This document shows positions 7,072 through 14,625 of a stretch of DNA of 39,897 nucleotides, in pieces. The stretch spans positions 1-39,897 of the forward strand of contig NZ_NXIB02000012.1 in assembly GCF_002412335.2 (NCBI RefSeq), given 5' to 3'. A program made the position numbers and the translations under genes. The stretch is from Tychonema bourrellyi FEM_GT703 (GTDB taxonomy: Bacteria; Cyanobacteriota; Cyanobacteriia; Cyanobacteriales; Microcoleaceae). The stretch's first letter is position 1. The number at the start of each line of letters is the position of its first letter. The notes below the pieces were generated by a model that saw only the letters and a list, made by a program, of their open reading frames with translations, was not told the DNA's origin and did no database searches.

Positions 7072-8718
7072 TCAAAACATCGGCATCAATTGAAGTGGCC
7101 CAATTCCCAACTCTTTAGCAGACACCCAGCGCACCTCAAACAAAGCGATCATATCCTTAAACTGAGGCTGACCACGAGAAGCACCCATCAACCCTTTAGC
7201 AATCACCAAACCACACCAACCCTTCGTTGATTGACAGCGACGTTCCCATTTTTTGCGCGCTTCCTGATGTACCGGATCATCTTCATTAAACTCTCCAAAC
7301 AAATACAAATCGCCATTTTTAGCTTGCAAAATACCCAAATCGTACTGCTCTTCTTGAAACGGATCTTCCCCTGGATTAAAGCAAATTGCCTTGACTCCTC
7401 CAGCTTCCTGCAAATCCTGAATCATCGTTTTTGCCTTCGGATTTGAAGTTTGAATCATCACCACGGGTAAACCATCTCCATTCGGACTAATATCACCTTC
7501 TGCACCTTGATAAAACTGGGCATTTCCGCGCAGAAAATCTACCGTTGTCCAAGGTATGACACCGAGACTCAAAAATGAATTTGGTGGTACTAAATCGTCC
7601 CGCAGCAAGGGCATTTCAAATTCGTCATCATCATCGTCATCGTCATCATCATCTTCGAGCATTTTCAACAATTCGTCGGAGACATCTGGCATTGTTGAAA
7701 CTTTGACAGATATCTGCTGAGCTTCCCCGTCAGGCTGCGGAATGGGGATGCGGTAGCGGCTGCTGAGAGTCGGAAATGTTTCTGCTGTAAGTTTGCGACG
7801 ACTACTGCGGAAAAAGCGGTGCAATGCTTCGAGAGCAACTAACATCGTTAGGGCTTCTTCTTCGTAAAGAATCGATCGCAAACCTTCTAAAGGATGCAAA
7901 TTGCCAAAGTTCGGTTCAATTTCCGATGGATCTAAATCGGCTAAATCAATTTCTTCCTCGTCATCCTCATCAATTTCTGCGACACTTTCAAAGGTGAGAA
8001 ACAAGCAGTCTTGCCCTAAAAAAGCCTGTTCTAAATCTTCAAAAGAATCATCGTTTACAACTCGCTCTCGAAACCGCTTCAAGGATTCTAGGGAACGATA
8101 TAGCAAAATTCCGTAATCCATTCTGCCCTGGCCCAATACTGACACGTAGAGGCTGGCGACATCCCATTGATTGATTTCAATAGATATAATTTGATGTTCT
8201 CTCAAAGTCTGCCACGGAGAGTCATGCCAAATTTGAGCAGCTTTTTCCATGAGAACATCCGCATACTGAGGCGGTAATTCAGGAGGTCTGTTGACTGCAA
8301 CCTCTTCCATTCCCCGAAATATTTCGTCAATTAGGGGCAATTCGGGCACGTGGTCGATCGCAATTCCTAAATCTTGAAGTACACCCCGCAGATAAAATTG
8401 AATTTCCCGGTTTTTGACTACGATTTTTTGAGGACGAACTGCGGGAGAGGGACTTTGGGGATGTTCCATAGCGCGTAGCAGGGCCCGGACGATCGCCTCT
8501 GGGCCAGCATCAGGGCCTACCATATCCATAGCCCTCACGACGCCTTCAGAGCCATCCACCCAGAGAATGCACTCGCCACCATCTTCTAGGATGTCATCGT
8601 CCTCTACGATCATGTGTGAGTCAGCATTAGACAAGGGTCGGCGATCGCCCTCCCACACGCTGGGAATTTGAGGTAATTTTTGTAGCCGACGAAGAGTAGA
8701 GCGATTCAGCGCTGCCAT
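7072..8718 (-). CDS. Conserved cyanobacterial protein of unknown function (DUF6930-like)
   Basis: A 548-residue acidic protein, without signal peptide or membrane segments. I recognise the general type (large DUF6930-like cyanobacterial proteins) but not a function. Visible: MAALNRSTLRRLQKLP start; EGVVRAMDMVGPDAGPEAIVRAL; an acidic stretch EIDEDDEEEIDLADLD; a run of ten Asp residues near 360-370 followed by EFEMPLLRDDLVPPNSFLSLG; and a C-terminal globular part with YDLGILQAKNGDLYLFGEF. Start: ATG at 8718 is preferred over an in-frame GTG at 8760 because the extension is not protein-like. The poly-Asp run comes from a GAT/GAC trinucleotide repeat and could vary between strains. It is divergent from the Fe-S carrier gene. 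Confidence 0.8.
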   Translation of the reverse strand: MAALNRSTLRRLQKLPQIPSVWEGDRRPLSNADSHMIVEDDDILEDGGECILWVDGSEGVVRAMDMVGPDAGPEAIVRALLRAMEHPQSPSPAVRPQKIVVKNREIQFYLRGVLQDLGIAIDHVPELPLIDEIFRGMEEVAVNRPPELPPQYADVLMEKAAQIWHDSPWQTLREHQIISIEINQWDVASLYVSVLGQGRMDYGILLYRSLESLKRFRERVVNDDSFEDLEQAFLGQDCLFLTFESVAEIDEDDEEEIDLADLDPSEIEPNFGNLHPLEGLRSILYEEEALTMLVALEALHRFFRSSRRKLTAETFPTLSSRYRIPIPQPDGEAQQISVKVSTMPDVSDELLKMLEDDDDDDDDDDEFEMPLLRDDLVPPNSFLSLGVIPWTTVDFLRGNAQFYQGAEGDISPNGDGLPVVMIQTSNPKAKTMIQDLQEAGGVKAICFNPGEDPFQEEQYDLGILQAKNGDLYLFGEFNEDDPVHQEARKKWERRCQSTKGWCGLVIAKGLMGASRGQPQFKDMIALFEVRWVSAKELGIGPLQLMPMF

Positions 8719-8912
8719 TAGAGTAAGCCCGTTGGGTGAAGCATGGTTGCGGTGCCCCACTAAGGGTCAACCGCTGCTTCTCAATCATAAACCCTATGGG
8801 GAAACGGGGGGACAAGAGCTCTTCTCAACACCCGAAGATCCAACAGTCCTGTACAATGGACTGATAAGATGAAACTCTTAGCATTGAACAGTATTAGGAG
8901 TTCGGCACAGCA

Positions 8913-9266
8913 ATGACTCAAGCCATTTCACAAAAGCGGGGCATTCAAATGACGGACTCCGCAGTCCGTCAAGTTTTAGGCCTCAGAGAAAAGCAAGGCA
9001 AAGACCTCTGTTTGCGCGTAGGAGTGCGGCAGGGTGGCTGTTCTGGTATGTCCTATGTAATGGATTTCGCAGACCCCAGCACTGTCAAATCTGACGATGA
9101 AGTGTTCGATTACGAAGGCTTTCAGGTAGTGTGCGATCGCAAAAGCATCCTCTATCTCTACGGTTTGGTACTTGATTTCAGCGACGCCATGATCGGCGGC
9201 GGCTTTCAGTTTACCAACCCCAACGCGACTCAAACTTGCGGCTGCGGCAGTTCTTTTTCTACATAA
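8913..9266 (+). CDS. A-type iron-sulfur cluster carrier (HesB/IscA/SufA family)
   Basis: A 117-residue scaffold/carrier that delivers Fe-S clusters to target proteins. The three ligand cysteines are present: C43 in GGCSG, and C109 and C111 in the C-terminal CGCG, giving the C-x65-C-G-C spacing of the family. The core LRVGVRQGGCSGMSYVMDF and GLVLDFSDAMIGGGFQFTNPNA is typical of cyanobacterial SufA/IscA. A ribosome binding site AGGAG is at 8895-8899. Cyanobacteria usually have two such genes (Synechocystis slr1417 and slr1565), and this resembles the SufA type, but I do not assign a symbol. The TPR gene 87 bp downstream may be co-transcribed. Confidence 0.93.
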   Translation: MTQAISQKRGIQMTDSAVRQVLGLREKQGKDLCLRVGVRQGGCSGMSYVMDFADPSTVKSDDEVFDYEGFQVVCDRKSILYLYGLVLDFSDAMIGGGFQFTNPNATQTCGCGSSFST

Positions 9267-9320
9267 ACCTGAAAATAGGGCATCGGGCAAACAATTGTTA
9301 ATCGCCCAATGCCCTTTTCA

Positions 9321-9351
9321 ATCCAAAATCCAAAATCCAAAATCCAAAATC
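9321..9351. repeat. Short tandem repeat ATCCAAA next to a start codon
   Basis: Four copies of a 7-bp unit (ATCCAAA) end two bases before the ATG of the TPR gene, so the normal ribosome binding site region is made of repeat DNA. Confidence 0.85.
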
Positions 9352-9353
9352 GA

Positions 9354-9770
9354 ATGACCCCTGAAGAATTGTTTAAAGACGGTTTCGATCGCTACCAAGC
9401 AGGTGAAGCCCCCAAAGATTTGATTCCCGTCTTCAAAGAAGTGTGCCTGAAAGCGCCGAAAAATGGCAATGCTTGGGCTAGCCTCGCGTGGCTTTACCTA
9501 TTGGAAGATAAACCCTCATCAGCTCAAAAAGCAGCGAAAACCGCCGTTAAATTGAACCCTCACGACCCCCAAGCGCGGATTAACCTAGCAATAGCAATCC
9601 TGGATCTCAAAGAAAAAGGCGTGCGGCCTCATGTAGAAGTAACTCAGCAACTCCTGATGGCTTCGGAAGAGTTACTAGAAGAAGTTAAAAAGAACTTTGA
9701 AGATGGGTTAAGCAGAAAACCCGATTGGAAGAGTCTCACCCGCATTCAGCAATGGCTGTTTGAGCCTTAA
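9354..9770 (+). CDS. TPR repeat protein downstream of the Fe-S carrier
   Basis: A 138-residue helical protein starting MTPEELFKDGFDRYQAGEAPKDLIPVF. It has two to three TPR-like helical pairs; the clearest are GNAWASLAWLYLLEDKPSSAQKAAKTAVKLNP and its continuation DPQARINLAIAIL. An upstream ATG at 9309 would add 15 residues encoded by the STRR at 9321-9351, so it is rejected. It follows the A-type Fe-S carrier on the same strand and a hairpin terminator follows it, which suggests a two-gene unit. The function is unknown; a role as a partner in Fe-S assembly is only a context-based guess. Confidence 0.85.
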   Translation: MTPEELFKDGFDRYQAGEAPKDLIPVFKEVCLKAPKNGNAWASLAWLYLLEDKPSSAQKAAKTAVKLNPHDPQARINLAIAILDLKEKGVRPHVEVTQQLLMASEELLEEVKKNFEDGLSRKPDWKSLTRIQQWLFEP

Positions 9771-9779
9771 CCACGAAAA

Positions 9780-9818
9780 AAAGCCGATTTTGATGCGGGG
9801 ATCGCAGAAATCGGCTTT
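9780..9818 (+). terminator. Hairpin after the TPR gene
   Basis: AAAGCCGATTT (9780-9790) pairs with AAATCGGCTTT (9808-9818), an 11-bp stem, 10 bases after the TPR stop. It is followed by a small TTATTACGATGTCGTAATAA palindrome, not by a long T run, so the strength is uncertain. Confidence 0.7.
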
Positions 9819-9968
9819 GGGATTTATTACGATGTCGTAATAAATCAATAAATAACTTTATGGAAATCTCAGGAATGCAGTGCTAGTATTTGAAGACTTA
9901 GAGGATTCAGCAATCCGCCCAGCGGAATACAAGCTTAGTTAACAAACAGTACCAGGAGTTTTAAGACT

Positions 9969-10166
9969 ATGAGCACTGAGAACAACGTTAATATCAAACC
10001 AGCAACTCGCAATCACAAAGGTTTCTTCATTCAGCCAGCCTCCTACAAACTGATGAGCATTGATAAGTCTGGTTGGGCTTTGATTTGTATAGACAAAGCA
10101 GTTTGTCATTATGTCGATCCTGATGATTTGCAATTACCGAATAAGTCGGGAACATCAGAAGGTTGA
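9969..10166 (+). CDS. Small protein of unknown function with its own RBS and terminator
   Basis: A 65-residue soluble protein: a polar N-terminus (MSTENNVNIKPATRNHKG), a compact core FFIQPASYKLMSIDKSGWALICIDKAVCHYV, and a polar tail. I do not recognise the family. It is likely a real gene because AGGAG lies about 11 bases before the ATG, a 200-bp upstream region is available for a promoter, and a strong hairpin with eight Ts follows 52 bp after the stop. It stands alone between the TPR gene and the NDH-1 operon, which runs on the opposite strand. Two cysteines (in ALICID and KAVCHY) are spaced seven residues apart. Confidence 0.7.
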   Translation: MSTENNVNIKPATRNHKGFFIQPASYKLMSIDKSGWALICIDKAVCHYVDPDDLQLPNKSGTSEG

Positions 10167-10218
10167 TTAACGGTTAATCCAGAAGTTTTGAGAGACAATA
10201 AAATGCTTTACTTGAATA

Positions 10219-10251
10219 GCTGCCCTCGATTGAGGGTAGCATCTTTTTTTT
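10219..10251 (+). terminator. Rho-independent terminator
   Basis: GCTGCCCTC, loop GATT, GAGGGTAGC (one G-T pair), then ATC and eight Ts. It closes the monocistronic small gene at 9969-10166. Confidence 0.9.
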
Positions 10252-10286
10252 GTTGAATGTTGATTGGTTGACTGTTCATGGGTAGT

Positions 10287-10352
10287 CAGAAACCGGGTTT
10301 TTGCAAGATTCTTGGTAACGACACGCAAATTTGATAAAAAACCCGGTTTCTT
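10287..10352. repeat. Dispersed inverted repeat (copy 2)
   Basis: AGAAACCGGGTTTTT...AAAAAACCCGGTTTCTT ends around GCAAGATTCTTGGTAACG. It is almost identical to the copy at 10401-10466; short flanking text (ACGGGT.GTC/GGCCAGAAAC) is also repeated, so the pair probably arose by local duplication. Confidence 0.9.
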
Positions 10353-10400
10353 CGAGTTCACGGGTAGTCAGAAACTTCTTTGAACTCACGGGTGGGTGGC

Positions 10401-10466
10401 CAGAAACCGGGTTTTTGCAAGATTCTTGGTAACGACACGCAAATTTGGTAAAAAACCCGGTTTCTT
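10401..10466. repeat. Dispersed inverted repeat (copy 3)
   Basis: The same 66-bp element as 10287-10352 with one or two differences. It lies 50 bp downstream of the ndhE stop codon, where its hairpin could act as the 3' end of the NDH-1 operon transcript. Confidence 0.9.
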
Positions 10467-10515
10467 TGGTCTTGATTTGACACCAATGCCTCTCTCCCTA
10501 TGGCCAACTGACTAA

Positions 10516-10827
10516 TTACCACTTCAGCAAATTAAATTCTTCCATGTCTACGGTATCGCGGTTGCGATAAATCGCTAACACAATTGCCAAACCTACCGCA
10601 GCCTCAGCAGCGGCTACCGTCACTACAAACACGGTAAATACTTGACCTTTAATCTGTACGGGATCGAGATAATTGGAGAAACCCATCAAATTAAGATTGA
10701 CAGCATTCAGCATCAACTCGATCGACATTAACACGCGCACTGCATTTCGGCTGGTAATCAAACCGTAAATACCAATACAGAAAAGTGCAGCGGCTAATAA
10801 CAGGAAATACTGGAGTTGTAGTTGCAT
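10516..10827 (-). CDS. ndhE: NDH-1 subunit NdhE (NuoK-like)
   Basis: A 103-residue membrane subunit of the thylakoid NDH-1 complex used in cyclic electron flow, respiration and CO2 uptake. Three hydrophobic helices are visible: [39 protein letters not shown], and [23 protein letters not shown]. The conserved membrane glutamates of the NuoK family (SIELMLN and AAAEAAVG) are present. It is the last gene of ndhA-I-G-E, 138 bp after ndhG. The spacer holds a dispersed repeat also found in the broken glycosyltransferase near 19.4 kb. Confidence 0.96.
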   Translation of the reverse strand: MQLQLQYFLLLAAALFCIGIYGLITSRNAVRVLMSIELMLNAVNLNLMGFSNYLDPVQIKGQVFTVFVVTVAAAEAAVGLAIVLAIYRNRDTVDMEEFNLLKW

Positions 10828-10842
10828 AAATTTAAGTAAGAA

Positions 10843-10889
10843 GGAAGTTCGGCAGCGGATTCTGTAACGGATGTAACGGATGTAACGGA
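10843..10889. repeat. Dispersed repeat GGAAGTTCGGCAGCGGATTC + TGTAACGGA units
   Basis: GGAAGTTCGGCAGCGGATTC followed by two to three TGTAACGGA units. The reverse complement, with one or two changes, is at 19384-19421 inside the frameshifted glycosyltransferase. Here it lies in the ndhG-ndhE spacer. Confidence 0.85.
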
Positions 10890-10965
10890 GGTCAGTCGGA
10901 AGAATTCCAAAGTGAAGAAAGGCAATTAAGTGGTTCCCAGTCTCTGGCTGAGAACCAGTATAATA

Positions 10966-11592
10966 TTACTTAGATTCTGGTGAAGAAGCGTCTCCGGCAG
11001 AAACTAATTCGCGAGGTCTTTCTGGCAAACTAAAAGCTGGTGTTTCAGATAGCTTGTTTGCCAATTCATCGGGGAAGAAATCGCGGCGGGCTAACACAAT
11101 TGCTCCTACCATTGCCATTAACAAAAATAGTGATGCTAACTCGAATGGCAACAGATAGTCTGTGAAGAAGTGTTTGGCTATGGTTACGATCGAGCTTTCG
11201 GCCGGTGGTGCACCTGTCGTAGCGACAATCGCCCAAGGAGTAGACACTACCATCGTACCCAAAAGCGCAAATAAACCACCACAAACCACTGCTGTTGCTA
11301 CTTGACGCACCCAAGCATTAGGAATTTTGCGGAACTCTTCTCGCTTGTTCACCAACATAATCGCAAACAAAATCAAGACGTTAACAGCGCCAACATAAAT
11401 CAATATCTGGGCTGCTGCTACAAAGTCGGCATTTAGCAACAGGTACAAACCGGCAATGCTGGTAAATACCCCGCACAGCAGAAAAGCTGAGTAAACGATG
11501 TTTGAGAACAGCACTACTCCTAATGCTCCTCCAATCATCATTACTGACAGTATGCCAAATGAAACAATTTGAACTCCTTCGGCTAAATTCAC
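10966..11592 (-). CDS. ndhG: NDH-1 subunit NdhG (NuoJ-like)
   Basis: A 208-residue membrane subunit with five hydrophobic segments, beginning NLAEGVQIVSFGILSVMMIGGALGVVLF and including AAQILIYVGAVNVLILFAIML, the NuoJ-family core. Start: GTG at 11592 is chosen because AAAGGA lies 9 bases upstream and the residues after it match the family N-terminus. The longer frame back to 11655 would add MPNAQCPMPNAQCP-type residues that are only the translation of an STRR in the spacer. The C-terminal tail after the last helix is polar. It is the third gene of the NDH-1 operon. Confidence 0.94.
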   Translation of the reverse strand: MNLAEGVQIVSFGILSVMMIGGALGVVLFSNIVYSAFLLCGVFTSIAGLYLLLNADFVAAAQILIYVGAVNVLILFAIMLVNKREEFRKIPNAWVRQVATAVVCGGLFALLGTMVVSTPWAIVATTGAPPAESSIVTIAKHFFTDYLLPFELASLFLLMAMVGAIVLARRDFFPDELANKLSETPAFSLPERPRELVSAGDASSPESK

Positions 11593-11613
11593 AATTTTCA
11601 ATCCTTTGTTAAT

Positions 11614-11776
11614 TGGGCATTGGGCATTGGGCATTGGGCATTGGGCATTGGGCATTGGAAATTTGTTACTGATTATTTGTTATTAGAAAAACTACTAACA
11701 AATAATCATCAACCACTAACTACTAACTACTAACTACTGACTATTCCCCATCCCCGATGCCCGATGCCCGATGCCC
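11614..11776. repeat. Cluster of short tandem repeats between ndhI and ndhG
   Basis: Three STRR types follow each other in the 191-bp spacer: GGGCATT about six times (11614-11658), ACTAACT about four times (11716-11742) and GATGCCC three times (11752-11776). Confidence 0.9.
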
Positions 11777-11783
11777 CAATAAC

Positions 11784-12359
11784 TTATTTTTCGATAATTT
11801 CCTCTGGGCGAAGACCTGCGCGCCGATCGCCACTAGAAACCTCATGAGGGTCCATCGCACCCTTCGGTAAATAAGCGAATTCGCGCAACGGTGTCACCAT
11901 CGGATCATCTGAAACCTTGTATGGCAAACGTCCGAGGGCCACATTGTCATAATTCAATTCATGACGTTCGTAGGCGGCTAACTCGTATTCTTCTGTCATT
12001 GACAAACAATTAGTCGGACAATATTCTACACAGTTACCGCAGAAGATACACACTCCGAAATCGATACTGTAGTGCTTGAGTTGTTTCTTCTTAGTTTCTT
12101 TGTTAAATTCCCAATCCACTACAGGTAAGTTGATCGGACATACCCGAACGCAGACTTCGCAGGAAATGCACTTGTCAAATTCAAAGTGAATTCTGCCCCG
12201 AAAACGTTCGGAAGGAATCAGTTTTTCGTAAGGATACTGCACTGTAACCGGGCGGCGTCTCATGTGATCGAAGGTCACAGCTAGCCCTTGACCGATATAC
12301 TTAGCAGCTTGAACAGTCTCTTTGGCGTATTCGCCTACTTGATTGAGGAATTTTAGCAT
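11784..12359 (-). CDS. ndhI: NDH-1 subunit NdhI (two 4Fe-4S ferredoxin-like)
   Basis: A 191-residue electron-transfer subunit. Two canonical 4Fe-4S motifs are present, [12 protein letters not shown] and [12 protein letters not shown], each with the CxxCxxCxxxCP pattern. The N-terminal helix [24 protein letters not shown] and [23 protein letters not shown] are typical of cyanobacterial and plastid NdhI. The C-terminal tail from about residue 150 ([17 protein letters not shown]) is the cyanobacterial extension. ATG at 12359 fits the family length. It follows ndhA by 208 bp. Confidence 0.97.
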   Translation of the reverse strand: MLKFLNQVGEYAKETVQAAKYIGQGLAVTFDHMRRRPVTVQYPYEKLIPSERFRGRIHFEFDKCISCEVCVRVCPINLPVVDWEFNKETKKKQLKHYSIDFGVCIFCGNCVEYCPTNCLSMTEEYELAAYERHELNYDNVALGRLPYKVSDDPMVTPLREFAYLPKGAMDPHEVSSGDRRAGLRPEEIIEK

Positions 12360-12567
12360 CGTGTTCTCTCTCTGTACTTGTAGTTTTTGGTATTTGCTAA
12401 TTGATAATAGGTAATTGGTTAATAGCTAATTGCCAGAGGCTAGTAGGGTGCGGCATTCGCGAACCCTTACGCTGAAACGGAAAATCTTGTACGGGCGAAT
12501 GGCGATTCGCCCCTACGCACCGACAGTTTAAATGCCGAACAGCTTATCACCTGTCACCTATTATGAA
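12360..12567. other. ndhA-ndhI spacer with partial repeats, no gene
   Basis: The 208-bp spacer holds TTGATAATAGGTAATTGG-like STRR text and a diverged GTAGGGTGCG...CGCACC hairpin (about 12443-12522) related to those at 32237 and 35930. No ORF of note. Confidence 0.6.
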
Positions 12568-13686
12568 TTAACCGCCAAAAGCAAAGGGAAAGGCAAGCTT
12601 CAAAGCTGCGGTCAATAGCAAATTAACTAAAGCAACCGGAAGCAAAAACTTCCATCCCAAATTGAGCAATTGGTCGATCCGAACTCGTGGCAGAGTCCAA
12701 CGCAGCAAAACTGCCAGAAACAGGAAAAAGTAGGCTTTTAGCAAGGTCATTGTAATGCCGAGCGTGCCCGTAATTACCTGTAACCAAGGAGTTGTTTCGC
12801 TCAATCCCAGGGCATTTGTCAGCACTCCGACCGGAATCGGGCACTCCCAGCCACCGAGGTACAAAACGGCTACTAGGAGGCAAGAAAGGACTAGGTTAAC
12901 GTAGGAAGCGATGTAGTATAAGGCAAATTTCATGCCTGTATACTCAGTCTGATATCCTGCTACCAATTCTTCTTCTGCTTCGGGAAGGTCAAAGGGTAAA
13001 CGTTCGCATTCTGCGAGTGCTGCAATCCAGAAAATCAGGAAACCCGCAGGTTGTCGCCAAACGTTCCAGCCGACGATGCCGTAGCCTGCTTGTTGATGTA
13101 CGATGTCGATCGTACTCAGGCTATTGGACATCATCACCACTGCCAATACTGCCAAAGCCAGAGGAATTTCGTAGCTGAGGGATTGAGCGGCGGCTCTGAG
13201 TCCTCCCAGGAGGGCGTATTTGTTGTTAGAAGCATAGCCGGACATCAGCAAGCCGATCGGCTGAATGCTAGATAGGGCAATCCACAGAAATATTGCTGTC
13301 CCCATATCGGCGATCAGCATATGTTCTCCGAAGGGCACGATTAGGTAGGAGAGAAAAACTGGGATTACCACAATTACTGGACCGAGGGTGAACAGCAGCG
13401 GGTCAGCTTTTGCGGGTACGATGTCTTCTTTGAATACCAACTTCAAACCGTCAGCAACGGGTGCTAGCACTCCCAGGGGGCCGAGGAATTCCGGGCCAAT
13501 CCGCTGTTGGGCGGCGGCGGAGATTTTCCGTTCTAGCCAGACGCTAGTTAGTACGCCGAATACGGCACCGACAACCATCAGTACCATTGGGAGTGGTAGC
13601 CACAGCACTTGGGCGATGTCCGCCGGTAAGCCCAAATTCATCAGGGCTTCTACAAAACTTCCTTGTAAGTCAATTCCTGGGTTCAT
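12568..13686 (-). CDS. ndhA: NDH-1 subunit NdhA (NuoH-like)
   Basis: A 372-residue, eight-helix membrane subunit at the interface with the peripheral arm, near the quinone pocket. Family blocks are visible: [35 protein letters not shown], and the loop [27 protein letters not shown] with the cluster of conserved acids. The C-terminus [27 protein letters not shown] is also typical. ATG at 13686 fits the family. It is the first gene of ndhA-I-G-E on the minus strand. No promoter is obvious in the 13687-13903 stretch upstream. Confidence 0.97.
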   Translation of the reverse strand: MNPGIDLQGSFVEALMNLGLPADIAQVLWLPLPMVLMVVGAVFGVLTSVWLERKISAAAQQRIGPEFLGPLGVLAPVADGLKLVFKEDIVPAKADPLLFTLGPVIVVIPVFLSYLIVPFGEHMLIADMGTAIFLWIALSSIQPIGLLMSGYASNNKYALLGGLRAAAQSLSYEIPLALAVLAVVMMSNSLSTIDIVHQQAGYGIVGWNVWRQPAGFLIFWIAALAECERLPFDLPEAEEELVAGYQTEYTGMKFALYYIASYVNLVLSCLLVAVLYLGGWECPIPVGVLTNALGLSETTPWLQVITGTLGITMTLLKAYFFLFLAVLLRWTLPRVRIDQLLNLGWKFLLPVALVNLLLTAALKLAFPFAFGG

Positions 13687-13903
13687 GTTTCCAGCTTTTG
13701 AGCGATCGCATATATTTTTACACCCATCCTTAGTAGGAGTAGGCTTGGAGATTCGGGTGTTTGTAAAGATTTTTAATGCTTTACCGCATATCAGTATATC
13801 GCCGGACTGGCCCCAAGAACCGATGGATGAGGTGAAATTATAGTTATCTGATTCCGCAGCTTGCCCATAGTCAGTTGTAACTGAGATCTTGCACCATTGT
13901 CAG

Positions 13904-13969
13904 CAACAGGCAAGATGCCTGTTCCACAAAAGGTCAATTTTCTTGTGGAACAGGCATCTTGCCTGTTCT
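13904..13969. repeat. Two inverted copies of the AACAGGCA...TGCCTGTT palindrome
   Basis: AACAGGCAAGATGCCTGTTCC at 13905 and GGAACAGGCATCTTGCCTGTTC at 13947 are each palindromic and also inverse to each other, so the block can fold into one long hairpin. A third copy is at 21499-21520. Confidence 0.85.
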
Positions 13970-13981
13970 TGAATGCCAAAC

Positions 13982-14009
13982 AAAAAAGGCAGAGAATTAA
14001 TTCTCTGCC
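13982..14009 (-). terminator. Terminator of ssrA
   Basis: On the minus strand GGCAGAGAATT/AATTCTCTGCC forms an 11-bp perfect stem followed by six Ts, 64 bases past the mature tmRNA end. The other side also has a T run, so it may work in both directions. Confidence 0.85.
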
Positions 14010-14072
14010 CTTTTTATGCTTTAAGGTAACTTTCAAATGGTTTAAACCATTGATTTTACGCTACCTTTTTTA

Positions 14073-14459
14073 TGGAACTGGGCAGAATCGAACTGCCGTC
14101 CAAAATGGGTATTAACTTTCCGATCGTTCACAGGTTTATCCCCTCTTACCCTCGGGGCGGGAACCATCTTTATCCCAAATGGGGGGATTTTCTAGTGATT
14201 GCTTTCCCAGCTAGCCGACTAGAAGCGTTTAGCTAGGGCATCCGTTGGGGGTTGTTATGCTACCGTTAACGGAGTTAGGCGGCATACACTCTAAACCAAG
14301 CTCAAGAAGTTTTTAGGCTACAGCTACGGCTTTGCGAGCGAAAGGAACGATGTTGTTCGCATTTACTATTTTTTTGAGCCGATATTTACGAGAGTAGACT
14401 CCCTCTCGACCTGCATCACGGAGCAGCTTTCGCCACCCTGTCGAAACCATTACAGCCCC
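14073..14459 (-). ncRNA. ssrA: tmRNA (transfer-messenger RNA)
   Basis: A 387-nt tmRNA that rescues stalled ribosomes. The 5' end GGGGCTGTAATGGTTTCGAC and the 3' end GTTCGATTCTGCCCAGTTCCA form the tRNA-Ala-like half, with the GGGGCTG/CAGTTCC-type acceptor (including G-T pairs) and the T-loop. The tag reading frame lies at 14313-14360 and encodes ANNIVPFARKAVAVA followed by TAA, close to known cyanobacterial tags that begin ANNIV. The one-piece form is used here, unlike the permuted two-piece form of some unicellular picocyanobacteria. A terminator follows at 13982-14009. Confidence 0.97.
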
Positions 14460-14507
14460 TCGTGTTAGCTTTTCTATTATAGACAAGTTTTTGTATTACG
14501 TCAACTC

Positions 14508-14545
14508 GATTTTGGATTTTGGATTTTGGATTTTCGATTGGGGAT
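14508..14545. repeat. Short tandem repeat GATTTTG
   Basis: About five copies of the 7-bp unit GATTTTG/GATTTTC upstream of ssrA. This is the inverse of the ATCCAAA-type STRR seen at 9321-9351. Confidence 0.85.
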
Positions 14546-14548
14546 TTT

Positions 14549-14612
14549 AGAAACCGGGTTTTTATAGGTTTCTGGGAGTTGTGGCGCATATTCTGGCAAA
14601 AACCCGGTTTCT
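14549..14612. repeat. Dispersed inverted repeat (copy 4)
   Basis: AGAAACCGGGTTTTT and AAAAACCCGGTTTCT ends, 64 bp, with an interior diverged from copies 2 and 3. It ends 14 bases beyond the stop codon of the following kinase gene and may serve as its 3' hairpin. Confidence 0.88.
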
Positions 14613-14625
14613 GACTACCTGTGTG

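Noticed and set aside
11593..11655. N-terminal extension of ndhG
   Set aside because: The extra residues (MPNAQCP repeats) are a translated STRR; the GTG at 11592 has a good ribosome binding site and family-like sequence.
13388..13843. A 151-residue plus-strand gene
   Set aside because: It is antisense to ndhA and has no recognisable protein features.
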